NCBI GenBank assembly: GCA_020427625.1
Contig: JAGQOI010000228.1
Location: 1 to 13,202 of the forward strand
From: Phycisphaerales bacterium
GTDB taxonomy: Bacteria; Planctomycetota; Phycisphaerae; Phycisphaerales; SM1A02
Length of the DNA stretch: 13,202 nucleotides
Direction: 5' to 3'
Of the stretch, positions 7,414 to 13,091 are shown one piece after another. Numbering within the stretch: the stretch's first letter is position 1; every line of letters starts with the position of its first letter. The translations under genes and the position numbers were made by a program. The notes under the pieces were generated by a model. That model worked only from the letters and a program-made list of their open reading frames with translations, searched no databases and had not been told where the DNA came from.

Positions 7414-7659
7414 ATGCGTGATCCCCAGGACATGGTGGACATCGACGGCCTGCGGACGACGAATCCGGGCGGGTCGGGCGGCGGCCGGGCGACGCCGAAG
7501 TTCGTCCAGGTCTGGTACCGCTGCTGTCACCGGTACGGCCGGATGAGCCGCAATCGCGAGGGGACGCAGTACATCGGGCGCTGCCCGAAGTGCGGTGCGG
7601 TGGTCAGCGCGCGAATCGGCCCGGGCGGCACGAACCGGCGCCTGTTCGAGGCGCAGTAG
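7414..7659 (+). CDS. Small zinc-ribbon protein of unknown function
   Basis: This 81-residue protein has a Gly-rich, probably disordered N-terminus (residues 1-28) and a compact C-terminal domain. In it YRCCHRYGRM (35-44) and RCPKCGAVV (56-64) give Cys37/38 and Cys57/60 as likely zinc ligands. It ends IGPGGTNRRLFEAQ. From memory, similar short proteins with a CPxCG core and a GGT-x-R-F/L-F ending recur in planctomycetes, but I cannot name a family. ATG 7414 is taken as start; ATG 7432 is the alternative, and neither has a good Shine-Dalgarno sequence. It converges on the membrane-protein gene with a 16-base gap. It could be a nucleic-acid or protein adaptor; no function is claimed. Confidence 0.75.
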   Translation: MRDPQDMVDIDGLRTTNPGGSGGGRATPKFVQVWYRCCHRYGRMSRNREGTQYIGRCPKCGAVVSARIGPGGTNRRLFEAQ

Positions 7660-7675
7660 CGCCGCGGGCGGTCGA

Positions 7676-8632
7676 TCAGATGATGCGTTTCGGGGCGCGG
7701 CCGACGGCGACGGTGGTCGCGGAGGTCGGCGCGGCGGTGCCGCCGATCGCGCGAATCGGCGCGGGATCGCTGGTCTGCGACTCGGTGCCCTGCACGCCCT
7801 TGGTGAGCACGTCCGGCAGGCGGCCGCGCCCGTGATTGAGCAGGCTCGTCGGGCGCATGTTGGCGGCTTCGCGTTCGAGTTCGGGGTCGATGGCCAGGGC
7901 GTCGTGAGAGTCGATGCCGGACCTGACGCCGACGCTGAACTGGCGGGCGATGACGATGACGGCGATGAGGCAGATGACGGGCAGGATGGCGTACTCGAGG
8001 ATGAACGACGGCGTCGACGGCGGCGGTTGACGCGTGAGGGCGACGGCGTTCTCGTCGACGGGCTGATTCCAGGCGTCGACCTGGGCGATCATCGAGGGGT
8101 AGTCGCCGAGGACGCACGGCACGAGTCCGTCGACGAGGCGCGAGCCGCCGGGCAGGACGGGGACCGCCAGGAGCATGGCGAGGACGAAGCTCGTGACGAT
8201 GCGGTCGATGTCGAGGACGCGGACGATGGCGGCGACGATGGCGCCGAGGGCGATGAACAGGAGCAGGCCGACGGCGGCGAACCGTCCGATCGCGGTCCCG
8301 AGTCGGGATGTCATCGAGAGCCACCGATCGCCGTCGGCGAGCCGGACCGGTTCGACGGATGCCGTCGCGCGGGTGTACGTCCGGCGGGCGCGTTCGAACT
8401 CCACGACGTTGACGGCCCGGGCGGGCGCGTCGGCATGGGCCGGCTCATCGACGACCGGTGGTCCGTCGTACGCGCCGGCGGCTCGGTCGAACCGCACGTC
8501 GGTGAGGGCCGCGACGGACCAGACGGCGATCTGACCGACGAGCGCGAGGGCAAGCAGCCCGCAGCACAGGATGACGGCGAACTCGAAACGGCGCAGCGCA
8601 ATGCTGGAGGGGTGCTCGGTGGTGCCGACCAT
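7676..8632 (-). CDS. Predicted four-helix membrane protein, unknown function
   Basis: The 318-residue protein has four likely membrane helices, at about residues 17-43, 117-139, 145-162 and 208-231. A soluble loop lies between the first two (44-116), and a Pro/Thr/Ala-rich tail of about 85 residues follows the last. The tail contains DPELEREAANMRPTSLLNHG and has the look of a flexible cytoplasmic or periplasmic segment. The frame opens to 8689, but ATG 8632 is preferred because GGGAG (8639-8643) lies 6 bases upstream. I recognise no catalytic motif or family. Its neighbours (zinc ribbon, mqnC) give no strong hint. It is divergent from mqnC across 237 bp. Confidence 0.75.
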   Translation of the reverse strand: MVGTTEHPSSIALRRFEFAVILCCGLLALALVGQIAVWSVAALTDVRFDRAAGAYDGPPVVDEPAHADAPARAVNVVEFERARRTYTRATASVEPVRLADGDRWLSMTSRLGTAIGRFAAVGLLLFIALGAIVAAIVRVLDIDRIVTSFVLAMLLAVPVLPGGSRLVDGLVPCVLGDYPSMIAQVDAWNQPVDENAVALTRQPPPSTPSFILEYAILPVICLIAVIVIARQFSVGVRSGIDSHDALAIDPELEREAANMRPTSLLNHGRGRLPDVLTKGVQGTESQTSDPAPIRAIGGTAAPTSATTVAVGRAPKRII

Positions 8633-8803
8633 CGGGGTCTCCCTGACGAACGGAGCCGCCGCCGGATGGAGCGGCGGACGGCGGACCACTCCGGTATCGG
8701 ACGATCGTCGCCCGGCGGGGAGGCGAATCCGTGCGCCCGGCGCCGTCGGCGCGGGTCGTGCGGGCGGGTCCGAAAATCGCGGGGGCGGACGCCACTTGCC
8801 GCC

Positions 8804-8831
8804 TCGACTCCGGGCCGGGATGGTCTATCAT
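8804..8831 (+). promoter_or_regulatory. Promoter of mqnC
   Basis: TCGACT (8804-8809) and TATCAT (8826-8831) are separated by 16 bp, giving a predicted start of transcription near 8838 and a leader of about 32 bases. The remainder of the 237-bp gap (8633-8803) shows the ribosome site of the leftward gene but no second clear promoter. Confidence 0.55.
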
Positions 8832-8833
8832 CT

Positions 8834-8855
8834 GTTCGTGAGGTCTTTCACGAAC
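8834..8855 (+). promoter_or_regulatory. Perfect inverted repeat at the mqnC transcription start
   Basis: GTTCGTGA (8834-8841) and TCACGAAC (8848-8855) are exact complements around a 6-base spacer. The repeat begins three bases after the -10 box and ends just before the GGAGG ribosome site (8857-8861). It could be a repressor operator that covers the transcription start, or an RNA hairpin that controls access to the ribosome site. Confidence 0.55.
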
Positions 8856-8869
8856 TGGAGGATCGGTCG

Positions 8870-10339
8870 ATGACGGCCCGAATGCGACCGGAAGCGGACA
8901 TCTTCGATCCGGCGGTGCTGCGTGATGTCGTCGACGGCGCGCTGCGGATCAGCCCGGACCAGGCGTTGCGGCTGTATCACGAGATGCCGATCCAGACCCT
9001 CGGACGCTGGGCCGACGCCCGTTGCCGCGCCCTGCACGGCGACCACGTCCGGACCTACGTCATCGATCGCAACATCAACTACACGAACGTGTGCACCGCC
9101 CGGTGCACGTTCTGCGCCTTTCGCCGCGATCTCGGCGCGGCCGACGCCTACACCCTCGAATACGACGCCCTGCTCGAGAAGATCGCGGAGCTCGTGACGA
9201 TCGGGGGCACGCAGATCCTCATGCAGGGCGGCATGAATCCCGAACTGCCGCTCGCGTGGTATCTCGAGTTGCTCCAGCGCATCAAGTCGACGTTTCCGAC
9301 GGTGCACGTGCACGCGTTCAGTCCGCCGGAGTTCATCGAGTTCGTCGAGTTCTTCGATCCTCCGGGCGCGGACCTGCGGGCGAAACTCCGGTGGGTCATG
9401 TCCCGGCTCCGGGAGGCCGGGCTCGACTCGGTGCCGGGCGGCGGCGGCGAGATCTTCGCGCCGGCCGTCCGCCGGAAGATCGGGCTCGGCAAGTGCGATG
9501 CGGAGGCCTGGCTCACGACGATGCACGTCGCCCATGAACTCGGCATGAACACGTCGGCGACGATGATGTTCGGACACATCGAGGGGATCGCGGACCGCAT
9601 TCACCATCTCGACCTCGTGCGCACGTGGCAGGATCGATCGATCGCCGATTTCGCCGAGGCGGGCGGCGGCCGGTACAAGGCGTTCATCGCCTGGCCGTTC
9701 CAGCGCGAGAACACGCCGCTCGGGCGCTGTCGCGAGTGGGGTCAGGGCGACGGCGACGATCTCGACGCGCCGTTCCCGGGCGACGTCGTCGCTCGTCTGG
9801 ACGGTCGCGGCGAGAAGTCGGCGCATCCGGAGTTCGGCCGCCGTCTCCGGCTGGCGGGCGCGTCGGCGTACCTGCGGACGCAGGCGCTGAGTCGTCTGTA
9901 CCTCGACAACATCTACTCGATCGGTGCGAGCTGGGTCACGATGGGCCCGCACATCGGTCAGCTCGGGCTGCACTACGGCGCGAGCGACATGGGCTCGGTC
10001 ATGATGGAGGAGAACGTGGTGTCGTCGGCGGGCACGACGTACTGCCTGAACGAGCCGATGCTCTGCCGCCTCATCCGGGACGCGGGCTTCGTTCCCGCGC
10101 AGCGCGACAACGGCTATCACCTTCGGCGCCTGCACGACGGTCCGGACGCGCCGGATCGTCAGGTCGCGGACTGGTCGACACTGCGGACCGAGCGTCTGCA
10201 CGCGGAGGCGTCGTCAGACGCCTCGGGTCCGATCCAGATCACCGTCAGCGGCACGGGCAGCGGCACGGGCAGCGGCACGGACAGCGGCACCGTCAGCGGC
10301 ACCGTCAGCGGCACCGTCAGCGGCACGGGCTCGGGCTGA
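8870..10339 (+). CDS. mqnC: Cyclic dehypoxanthinyl futalosine synthase MqnC (radical SAM), with C-terminal repeat tail
   Basis: MqnC closes the ring of dehypoxanthinyl futalosine in the futalosine route to menaquinone, using a [4Fe-4S] cluster and S-adenosylmethionine. The cluster motif CTARCTFC gives Cys75, Cys79 and Cys82. GGTQILMQGGMNPELPLAWY (112-131) is the MqnC form; MqnE has a different sequence here. Other family motifs are HAFSPPE (148-154), LDSVPGGGGEIF (185-196), TSATMMFGHIEG (228-239), AFIAWPFQ (271-278), LDNIYSIGASWVTMG (345-359) and GSVMMEENVVSSAG (375-388). At 489 residues it is clearly longer than the roughly 370 I expect. The extra length is an insertion around 283-333 and a tail after about 425 that ends in SGTG-type repeats. 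ATG 8870 follows GGAGG by 8 bases; the open frame further upstream is antisense to the membrane-protein gene. No other mqn gene is in the window. Confidence 0.93.
   Translation: MTARMRPEADIFDPAVLRDVVDGALRISPDQALRLYHEMPIQTLGRWADARCRALHGDHVRTYVIDRNINYTNVCTARCTFCAFRRDLGAADAYTLEYDALLEKIAELVTIGGTQILMQGGMNPELPLAWYLELLQRIKSTFPTVHVHAFSPPEFIEFVEFFDPPGADLRAKLRWVMSRLREAGLDSVPGGGGEIFAPAVRRKIGLGKCDAEAWLTTMHVAHELGMNTSATMMFGHIEGIADRIHHLDLVRTWQDRSIADFAEAGGGRYKAFIAWPFQRENTPLGRCREWGQGDGDDLDAPFPGDVVARLDGRGEKSAHPEFGRRLRLAGASAYLRTQALSRLYLDNIYSIGASWVTMGPHIGQLGLHYGASDMGSVMMEENVVSSAGTTYCLNEPMLCRLIRDAGFVPAQRDNGYHLRRLHDGPDAPDRQVADWSTLRTERLHAEASSDASGPIQITVSGTGSGTGSGTDSGTVSGTVSGTVSGTGSG
10247..10330 (+). repeat. 12-bp in-frame tandem repeat at the end of mqnC
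   Basis: Seven consecutive copies of AGCGGCACSGKC encode SGTG, SGTG, SGTD, SGTV, SGTV, SGTV and SGTG, followed by Ser-Gly and the stop. The three identical SGTV units and the adjoining ATCACCGTC suggest expansion by slippage or unequal exchange. The tail is probably disordered. Confidence 0.9.
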
Positions 10340-10432
10340 GCGCCCGCGCGCCGGCACGGGCGCGGGGGTGCGGGCCTCGGATCGATCCGTCAGACATTGA
10401 TCGCCGTCAACTCGGGGCGCCAAAACAAGGAT

Positions 10433-10458
10433 CGACCTGGCTGCGGCTGGCCAGGTCG
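10433..10458 (-). terminator. Terminator-like hairpin between mqnC and the leftward three-gene set
   Basis: CGACCTGGC (10433-10441) and GCCAGGTCG (10450-10458) form a perfect 9-bp stem with an 8-base loop. On the - strand the stem is followed by ATCCTTGTTTTGG, a partial T-run, so it best terminates the unknown three-gene set ending at 10505. On the + strand it may act as a weaker barrier after mqnC. The remaining 10340-10504 gap holds nothing else that I can name. Confidence 0.6.
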
Positions 10459-10504
10459 GTCGGTCGGGCTCATCGGCCGTCGGCGCGTCACCGGGAGGAG
10501 GCGA

Positions 10505-10981
10505 TCAGCCGATGCCGGCGAGATCGCGATACCGCGGCAGCCAGTGATTGATCGTCCGGATGCGGCTTCCGACGTACTCGGCATTCCCGATGCCGAAGCG
10601 GAGTTCGGCATAGGCCTCGCGGGCGAGTTGGCGCACGGACGCGGCATACTCCTCGAGGGTGATCGGGCGCACCGTGTAGAGGATGCTCCCTGCGTTGACC
10701 GGGTCGAGCGACGGCGCCACCGCAGGGTTGAGGATGATCCGCAACGGGCCTTCGATCTTTCGGAGGGCCTTGTCCAGGAGTTCGCGTTGAAGCGGGCTCA
10801 ACGGGACGCCTTCCTCGATGATGTTCTCGCCCTCGGTCGCGTTCTCAAGGATGCGTCGGAGACCTTCTTCCAGCGTCTCCAGCGAATCCGCGCGAGCGAT
10901 CGACGTCGCGATGAACGGCGCGGCGAGCATGCCGAGGATCACCGCCCGTCGTGAGCACGGTCTTCGAGTGTTGTCTTCCAC
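10505..10981 (-). CDS. Predicted Tat-exported protein of unknown function
   Basis: This is a 158-residue protein. The N-terminus MEDNTRRPCSRRAVILGML, followed by a hydrophobic stretch ending IARA (28-31), is a typical twin-arginine signal, with R11-R12 in SRRAVIL and cleavage after Ala31. The mature part is helical and rich in Glu, Arg and Leu (LETLEEGLRRILENA, LSPLQRELLDKALRKIEGPLRIIL), with no Cys and no recognised motif. The GTG start at 10981 is supported by AAAGGTGG ending 7 bases upstream. The gene starts inside the preceding gene (43-base overlap), so translation is probably coupled. It is the last gene of a leftward set and is followed by a terminator-like hairpin. Tat export suggests folding or cofactor loading in the cytoplasm, but no cofactor site is visible. 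Confidence 0.75.
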   Translation of the reverse strand: MEDNTRRPCSRRAVILGMLAAPFIATSIARADSLETLEEGLRRILENATEGENIIEEGVPLSPLQRELLDKALRKIEGPLRIILNPAVAPSLDPVNAGSILYTVRPITLEEYAASVRQLAREAYAELRFGIGNAEYVGSRIRTINHWLPRYRDLAGIG

Positions 10982-11442
10982 AGTTCAACCACCTTTATGA
11001 AACTCTGACGAACCGCGTCGTCGTCGTCGTCGCCGAGATCGTTCATGACCTGGGCGACATGCCAGAGGGCCAGCGTGGGACGTATCAACTGGCCGCTCTC
11101 CAATTCGGCCGCGGCCTCTTCGATGGTCCGCAGCAGAACGAGGTTGCGATCATGGTGCAGGGCTTCGAGTCGGGCCTGGAGGACGACCACCTCCTGACGC
11201 GCTTCTTCGCGCAGCGTGGCCGCAAGGTGCGTCCGGGCACCCTGATACACCATCGCGAACACGGCCGAGGATCCGACGAGCGTCATCACGACGGCCGCGA
11301 GCACGCGCAGTCCCAGCCGATGATCACGAGACGCACGAGGTTCGCCGGCCGCGCGCGTCTCTTCCCACTCCGCTTCCAACGCACGGAAGTCGCCCGTCAG
11401 GACGTTCCTCGCGGCGTCATCCAGATTCGATTCGGGCATCAT
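10939..11442 (-). CDS. Membrane-anchored coiled-coil protein of unknown function
   Basis: This 167-residue protein has a soluble, charged N-terminus (1-42), one membrane helix at about 43-65 (LGLRVLAAVVMTLVGSSAVFAMV) and a long helical, coiled-coil-like segment at 70-118. The C-terminal helix (121-160) is interrupted by five Asp residues (138-142) encoded by a GAC run. The orientation of the soluble parts is not certain; the Arg-rich N-terminus suggests it stays in the cytoplasm. Two ATG codons lie at 11442 and 11439, with a GTGGGG ribosome-site-like sequence upstream. The layout of short cytoplasmic part, one helix and coiled coil resembles anti-sigma or sensor partner proteins, but there is no motif to confirm this. 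Confidence 0.7.
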   Translation of the reverse strand: MMPESNLDDAARNVLTGDFRALEAEWEETRAAGEPRASRDHRLGLRVLAAVVMTLVGSSAVFAMVYQGARTHLAATLREEARQEVVVLQARLEALHHDRNLVLLRTIEEAAAELESGQLIRPTLALWHVAQVMNDLGDDDDDAVRQSFIKVVELWKTTLEDRAHDGR

Positions 11443-11483
11443 TGAAACCCCACATGATGCAAGGAACGTCGCCGCCCGGCTCT

Positions 11484-11864
11484 CTACGGTGCGGACTCTT
11501 CGTTTCCGTTGTACCGCGACGCGGTCTCACCTTCAAGCTCAAACTCCTGTCGCAGCACCTCATAGAGCTGGCGTCGGAGTTCGCGGGCGGACTCGGGCGT
11601 CACGTCGGGATAGCTCCCGCTGGCGTCGTATTCCCGCAGGGCGCGTCCCAGGGTGTTCGACAGGACCTGGTACGGACGGGGGGATCCGAGCAGGCTGGCG
11701 ACCCAGAACTGCATCCCGTTGATGAGCAGATCGATCTGGTACTGCGGGCGACCGCCAATCCAGCGCCGGGCATCGGTCCGCACGTCCATCCGCATGCCAC
11801 GCAGATAGTACGTTCCGATCACGACGTCGTGTTCGCGGTCGTGCGTGTCCTGCGCCTTGGCCAT
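11484..11864 (-). CDS. Small soluble protein of unknown function
   Basis: This 126-residue protein is the first gene of the leftward three-gene set. It has no signal peptide or membrane helix. Visible segments are VVIGTYYLRGMRMDVRTDARRWIGG, WVASLLGSPRPYQVLSNTLGRALREYD and a C-terminal acidic helix ARELRRQLYEVLRQEFELEGE. ATG 11864 is chosen; GAGGGG lies 12 bases upstream, rather far. An in-frame TTG at 11897 would add 11 residues and is the alternative. The gap to the next gene is 41 bases. The mixed amino-acid composition looks genuine for a protein, but I recognise no family. Confidence 0.65.
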   Translation of the reverse strand: MAKAQDTHDREHDVVIGTYYLRGMRMDVRTDARRWIGGRPQYQIDLLINGMQFWVASLLGSPRPYQVLSNTLGRALREYDASGSYPDVTPESARELRRQLYEVLRQEFELEGETASRYNGNEESAP

Positions 11865-11930
11865 CGGTGCGGCATGCCCCTCGAGATGCGAATCCAACCC
11901 CCCGCACGGGTCATGAGAGTGTCCGGATGG

Positions 11931-11958
11931 AGAATACCGCCGGATGCTCCAAAATCAA
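11931..11958 (-). promoter_or_regulatory. Promoter of the unknown three-gene set
   Basis: On the - strand TTGATT (11953-11958) and TATTCT (11931-11936) are separated by 16 bp, close to consensus, in the only AT-rich patch of the region. The expected start of transcription is near 11924, about 60 bases before ATG 11864 or 27 bases before TTG 11897. Confidence 0.6.
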
Positions 11959-11975
11959 CGCCGAACCAATTCCGT

Positions 11976-12007
11976 GGTAAACGAGGTAAAAACATTTGCA
12001 AGCAAAT
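11976..12007. promoter_or_regulatory. AT-rich patch with direct and inverted repeats upstream of the promoter
   Basis: GGTAAA occurs twice (11976-11981 and 11985-11990, period 9). It is followed by ATTTGC-AA-GCAAAT (11994-12007), a perfect 6-2-6 inverted repeat. All lie 20-50 bases upstream of the leftward -35 box, where activators bind. This is a candidate regulator site only. Confidence 0.35.
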
Positions 12008-12142
12008 CCATTCCGATGTACGTTCTCGGAGCCTCGTCGTCCGACCCGGAGGCCGCGCCGGCTGCACTTGGTTGGAATCCCACATCGCGAGCAACGCATC
12101 CGGACCCCGTTCCGCCAGAGTCCGGCCTGCACCGCTCGACAC

Positions 12143-12172
12143 GCCCGTACCGTTTGAAGGCACGGTACGGGC
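12143..12172. repeat. Perfect 11-bp hairpin
   Basis: GCCCGTACCGT (12143-12153) and ACGGTACGGGC (12162-12172) are exact complements around the loop TTGAAGGC. No T-run follows on either strand, so it is not a standard terminator. It is among the strongest single hairpins in the non-coding region. Confidence 0.75.
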
Positions 12173-12245
12173 CATTCAGCCGGTTCCCACCGGACGACGC
12201 CGGACGCGTCACCCGCGGAACCACCGAGCACCGACGGGTGCCGCC

Positions 12246-12388
12246 CGATTCGCTCCCACCGAATCGACGCGGCGCTCTCCCCCGACGTGCGAGGTGTTCC
12301 GACGCAGACGCACCGCGATCCCCGGACCACCGGGGTTTCTCACGGCGGTCCCACCGGGCGGCCCTTCGAACTTTCGCCGGTTCGAAAG
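12246..12388. repeat. Three small perfect hairpins in succession
   Basis: CGATTCG/CGAATCG (12246-12252 and 12260-12266, loop 7), CCCCGG/CCGGGG (12320-12325 and 12330-12335, loop 4, followed by TTTCT on the + strand) and CTTTCG/CGAAAG (12371-12376 and 12383-12388, loop 6). Each is short and could be chance alone. Together they add to the unusual hairpin density. Confidence 0.4.
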
Positions 12389-12492
12389 CCACCGCCGGGC
12401 GAGCCCGCCGTCGCGGATGTTCGCGAATGTTCGATGCTCGCGGATGGACATGGTGCGCCCGAGTGGGGCCTGGATGGTCGACCGATCGAGGG

Positions 12493-12560
12493 TCGCCCTT
12501 GGGGGATCGCTCCTGAGGGGGGATCGCCCTTGGGGGATCGCTCCTGGGGGGATCGCTCGG
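12493..12560. repeat. G-rich tandem repeat with a 31-bp period
   Basis: A 23-bp sequence at 12493-12515 recurs exactly at 12524-12546, and each copy is itself two related halves built on GGGGGATCGC. A further half copy runs to 12560. On the + strand, five runs of three to six G occur at 12501, 12517, 12532, 12546 and 12558, about 12-16 bases apart. GATC occurs at 12484, 12505, 12522, 12536, 12551 and 12576. Confidence 0.8.
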
Positions 12561-12577
12561 GAAAGACCACTCCGGGA

Positions 12578-12648
12578 TCGGCTCGTTGCGGCGCGGCGTG
12601 GCGTCCATTCGTGGGGGATGCGTCGACGCGCCTCCCGCAACGAGCCGA
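12578..12648. repeat. Perfect 14-bp inverted repeat with 43-base interior
   Basis: TCGGCTCGTTGCGG (12578-12591) and CCGCAACGAGCCGA (12635-12648) are exact complements. The interior contains a 10-bp palindrome GCGTCGACGC (12620-12629). It may fold into a branched RNA or be a recombination or binding site. No target-site duplication was noticed. Confidence 0.75.
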
Positions 12649-12754
12649 GCCGACTGAACTCTCGCGGCCGCCGCGCCGTGAGCCGACCGCTCGCTGCGTC
12701 GCGTCCCCGGGGGCTCGACGGTGATGCGCCGTCGGACGAACACACCGGACCGAA

Positions 12755-12772
12755 CGCTCCCCCCCGGGAGCG
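12755..12772. repeat. 7-bp GC hairpin
   Basis: CGCTCCC (12755-12761) and GGGAGCG (12766-12772) pair around a four-C loop. It is compact and very GC-rich, with no T-run after it. Confidence 0.5.
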
Positions 12773-12802
12773 CGACGTCCGGCATCGCGGCGCCACGGGA
12801 TG

Positions 12803-12834
12803 GTTCGTCCGTGGACGAATGCCCGCGGACGAAC
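12803..12834. repeat. Alternating copies of the motif TTCGTCC/GGACGAA
   Basis: TTCGTCC (12804-12810), GGACGAA (12813-12819) and a third copy within CGGACGAAC (12826-12834) allow two competing perfect stems: 7 bp with a 2-base gap, or 9 bp (12803-12811 with 12826-12834). A further CGGACGAAC lies about 70 bases upstream at 12733-12741. Confidence 0.6.
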
Positions 12835-12865
12835 GGCGGCGGGTCGGATGCGTCGAACACGTACG

Positions 12866-12957
12866 CCGGGCACACGCCCGGGGGACCAGACCGGGGGACC
12901 AACGGGGACCAGCCCCGGGGGCACACGCCCGGGAACCAACCCGGGCACGAATCGGGG
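12866..12957. repeat. Degenerate tandem repeat of GGGGACCA-type units
   Basis: Units like CCGGGGGACCAGA, CCGGGGGACCAA and CGGGGACCAGCC recur every 11-15 bases. An exact 15-base copy, GGGCACACGCCCGGG, occurs at 12868-12882 and 12919-12933, 51 bases apart. The block is 92 bp and very GC-rich. Confidence 0.7.
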
Positions 12958-12981
12958 ATCGCCACGATCCTCGTTCAGCAC

Positions 12982-13011
12982 CGAACGCCTCCACTCCTCC
13001 GGAGGCGTTCG
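12982..13011 (-). terminator. Terminator-like hairpin downstream of the right-edge gene
   Basis: CGAACGCCTCC (12982-12992) and GGAGGCGTTCG (13001-13011) form a perfect 11-bp stem with an 8-base loop. It lies 80 bases past the stop of the leftward gene at the window edge, which makes a terminator or 3'-end stabiliser plausible. No strong T-run follows on the - strand. Confidence 0.45.
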
Positions 13012-13091
13012 TTGCATTGGCGGTTCGATCGGGGCTGCACCGATGCCGCCCGGCCCGCGGCGTCTCGCGGCGACGGCCGGGTCCGTCGTCC

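Larger units (their letters stand above)
12008..13091. other. About 1.1 kb without a credible gene, dense in hairpins and short repeats
   Basis: Several frames are open here on both strands, but they overlap one another, translate to Arg/Pro/Gly-rich low-complexity chains and lack ribosome sites. I therefore treat the stretch as non-coding. It holds at least eight perfect inverted repeats and two tandem-repeat blocks, the main ones listed separately. No tRNA, rRNA, tmRNA, SRP or RNase P signature was recognised by eye. It may contain a structured RNA, a long control region or decayed DNA. Confidence 0.6.

Noticed and set aside
7595..8869. Rightward open frame fused in frame ahead of mqnC
   Set aside because: It is antisense to the membrane-protein gene, is low-complexity (Asp/Gly/Arg-rich), and MqnC has its own promoter and ribosome site at 8857-8870.
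12320..12340. Intrinsic terminator on the + strand (CCCCGG-ACCA-CCGGGG then TTTCT)
   Set aside because: The stem is only 6 bp and no gene lies upstream on that strand within several hundred bases. It is kept only as one of the small hairpins.
11944..12516. Rightward 190-codon open frame in the same region
   Set aside because: It has the same low-complexity character and no ribosome site, and it starts inside the leftward promoter.
12493..12560. Possible CRISPR array (31-bp period)
   Set aside because: There are only two full copies, with no unique spacers and no cas gene. The repeat is a simple tandem duplication.
11955..12965. Leftward 336-codon open frame across the repeat region
   Set aside because: It is Arg/Pro/Ser-rich, has no ribosome site or motif, runs through hairpins and tandem repeats, and competes with equally long open frames in other phases.
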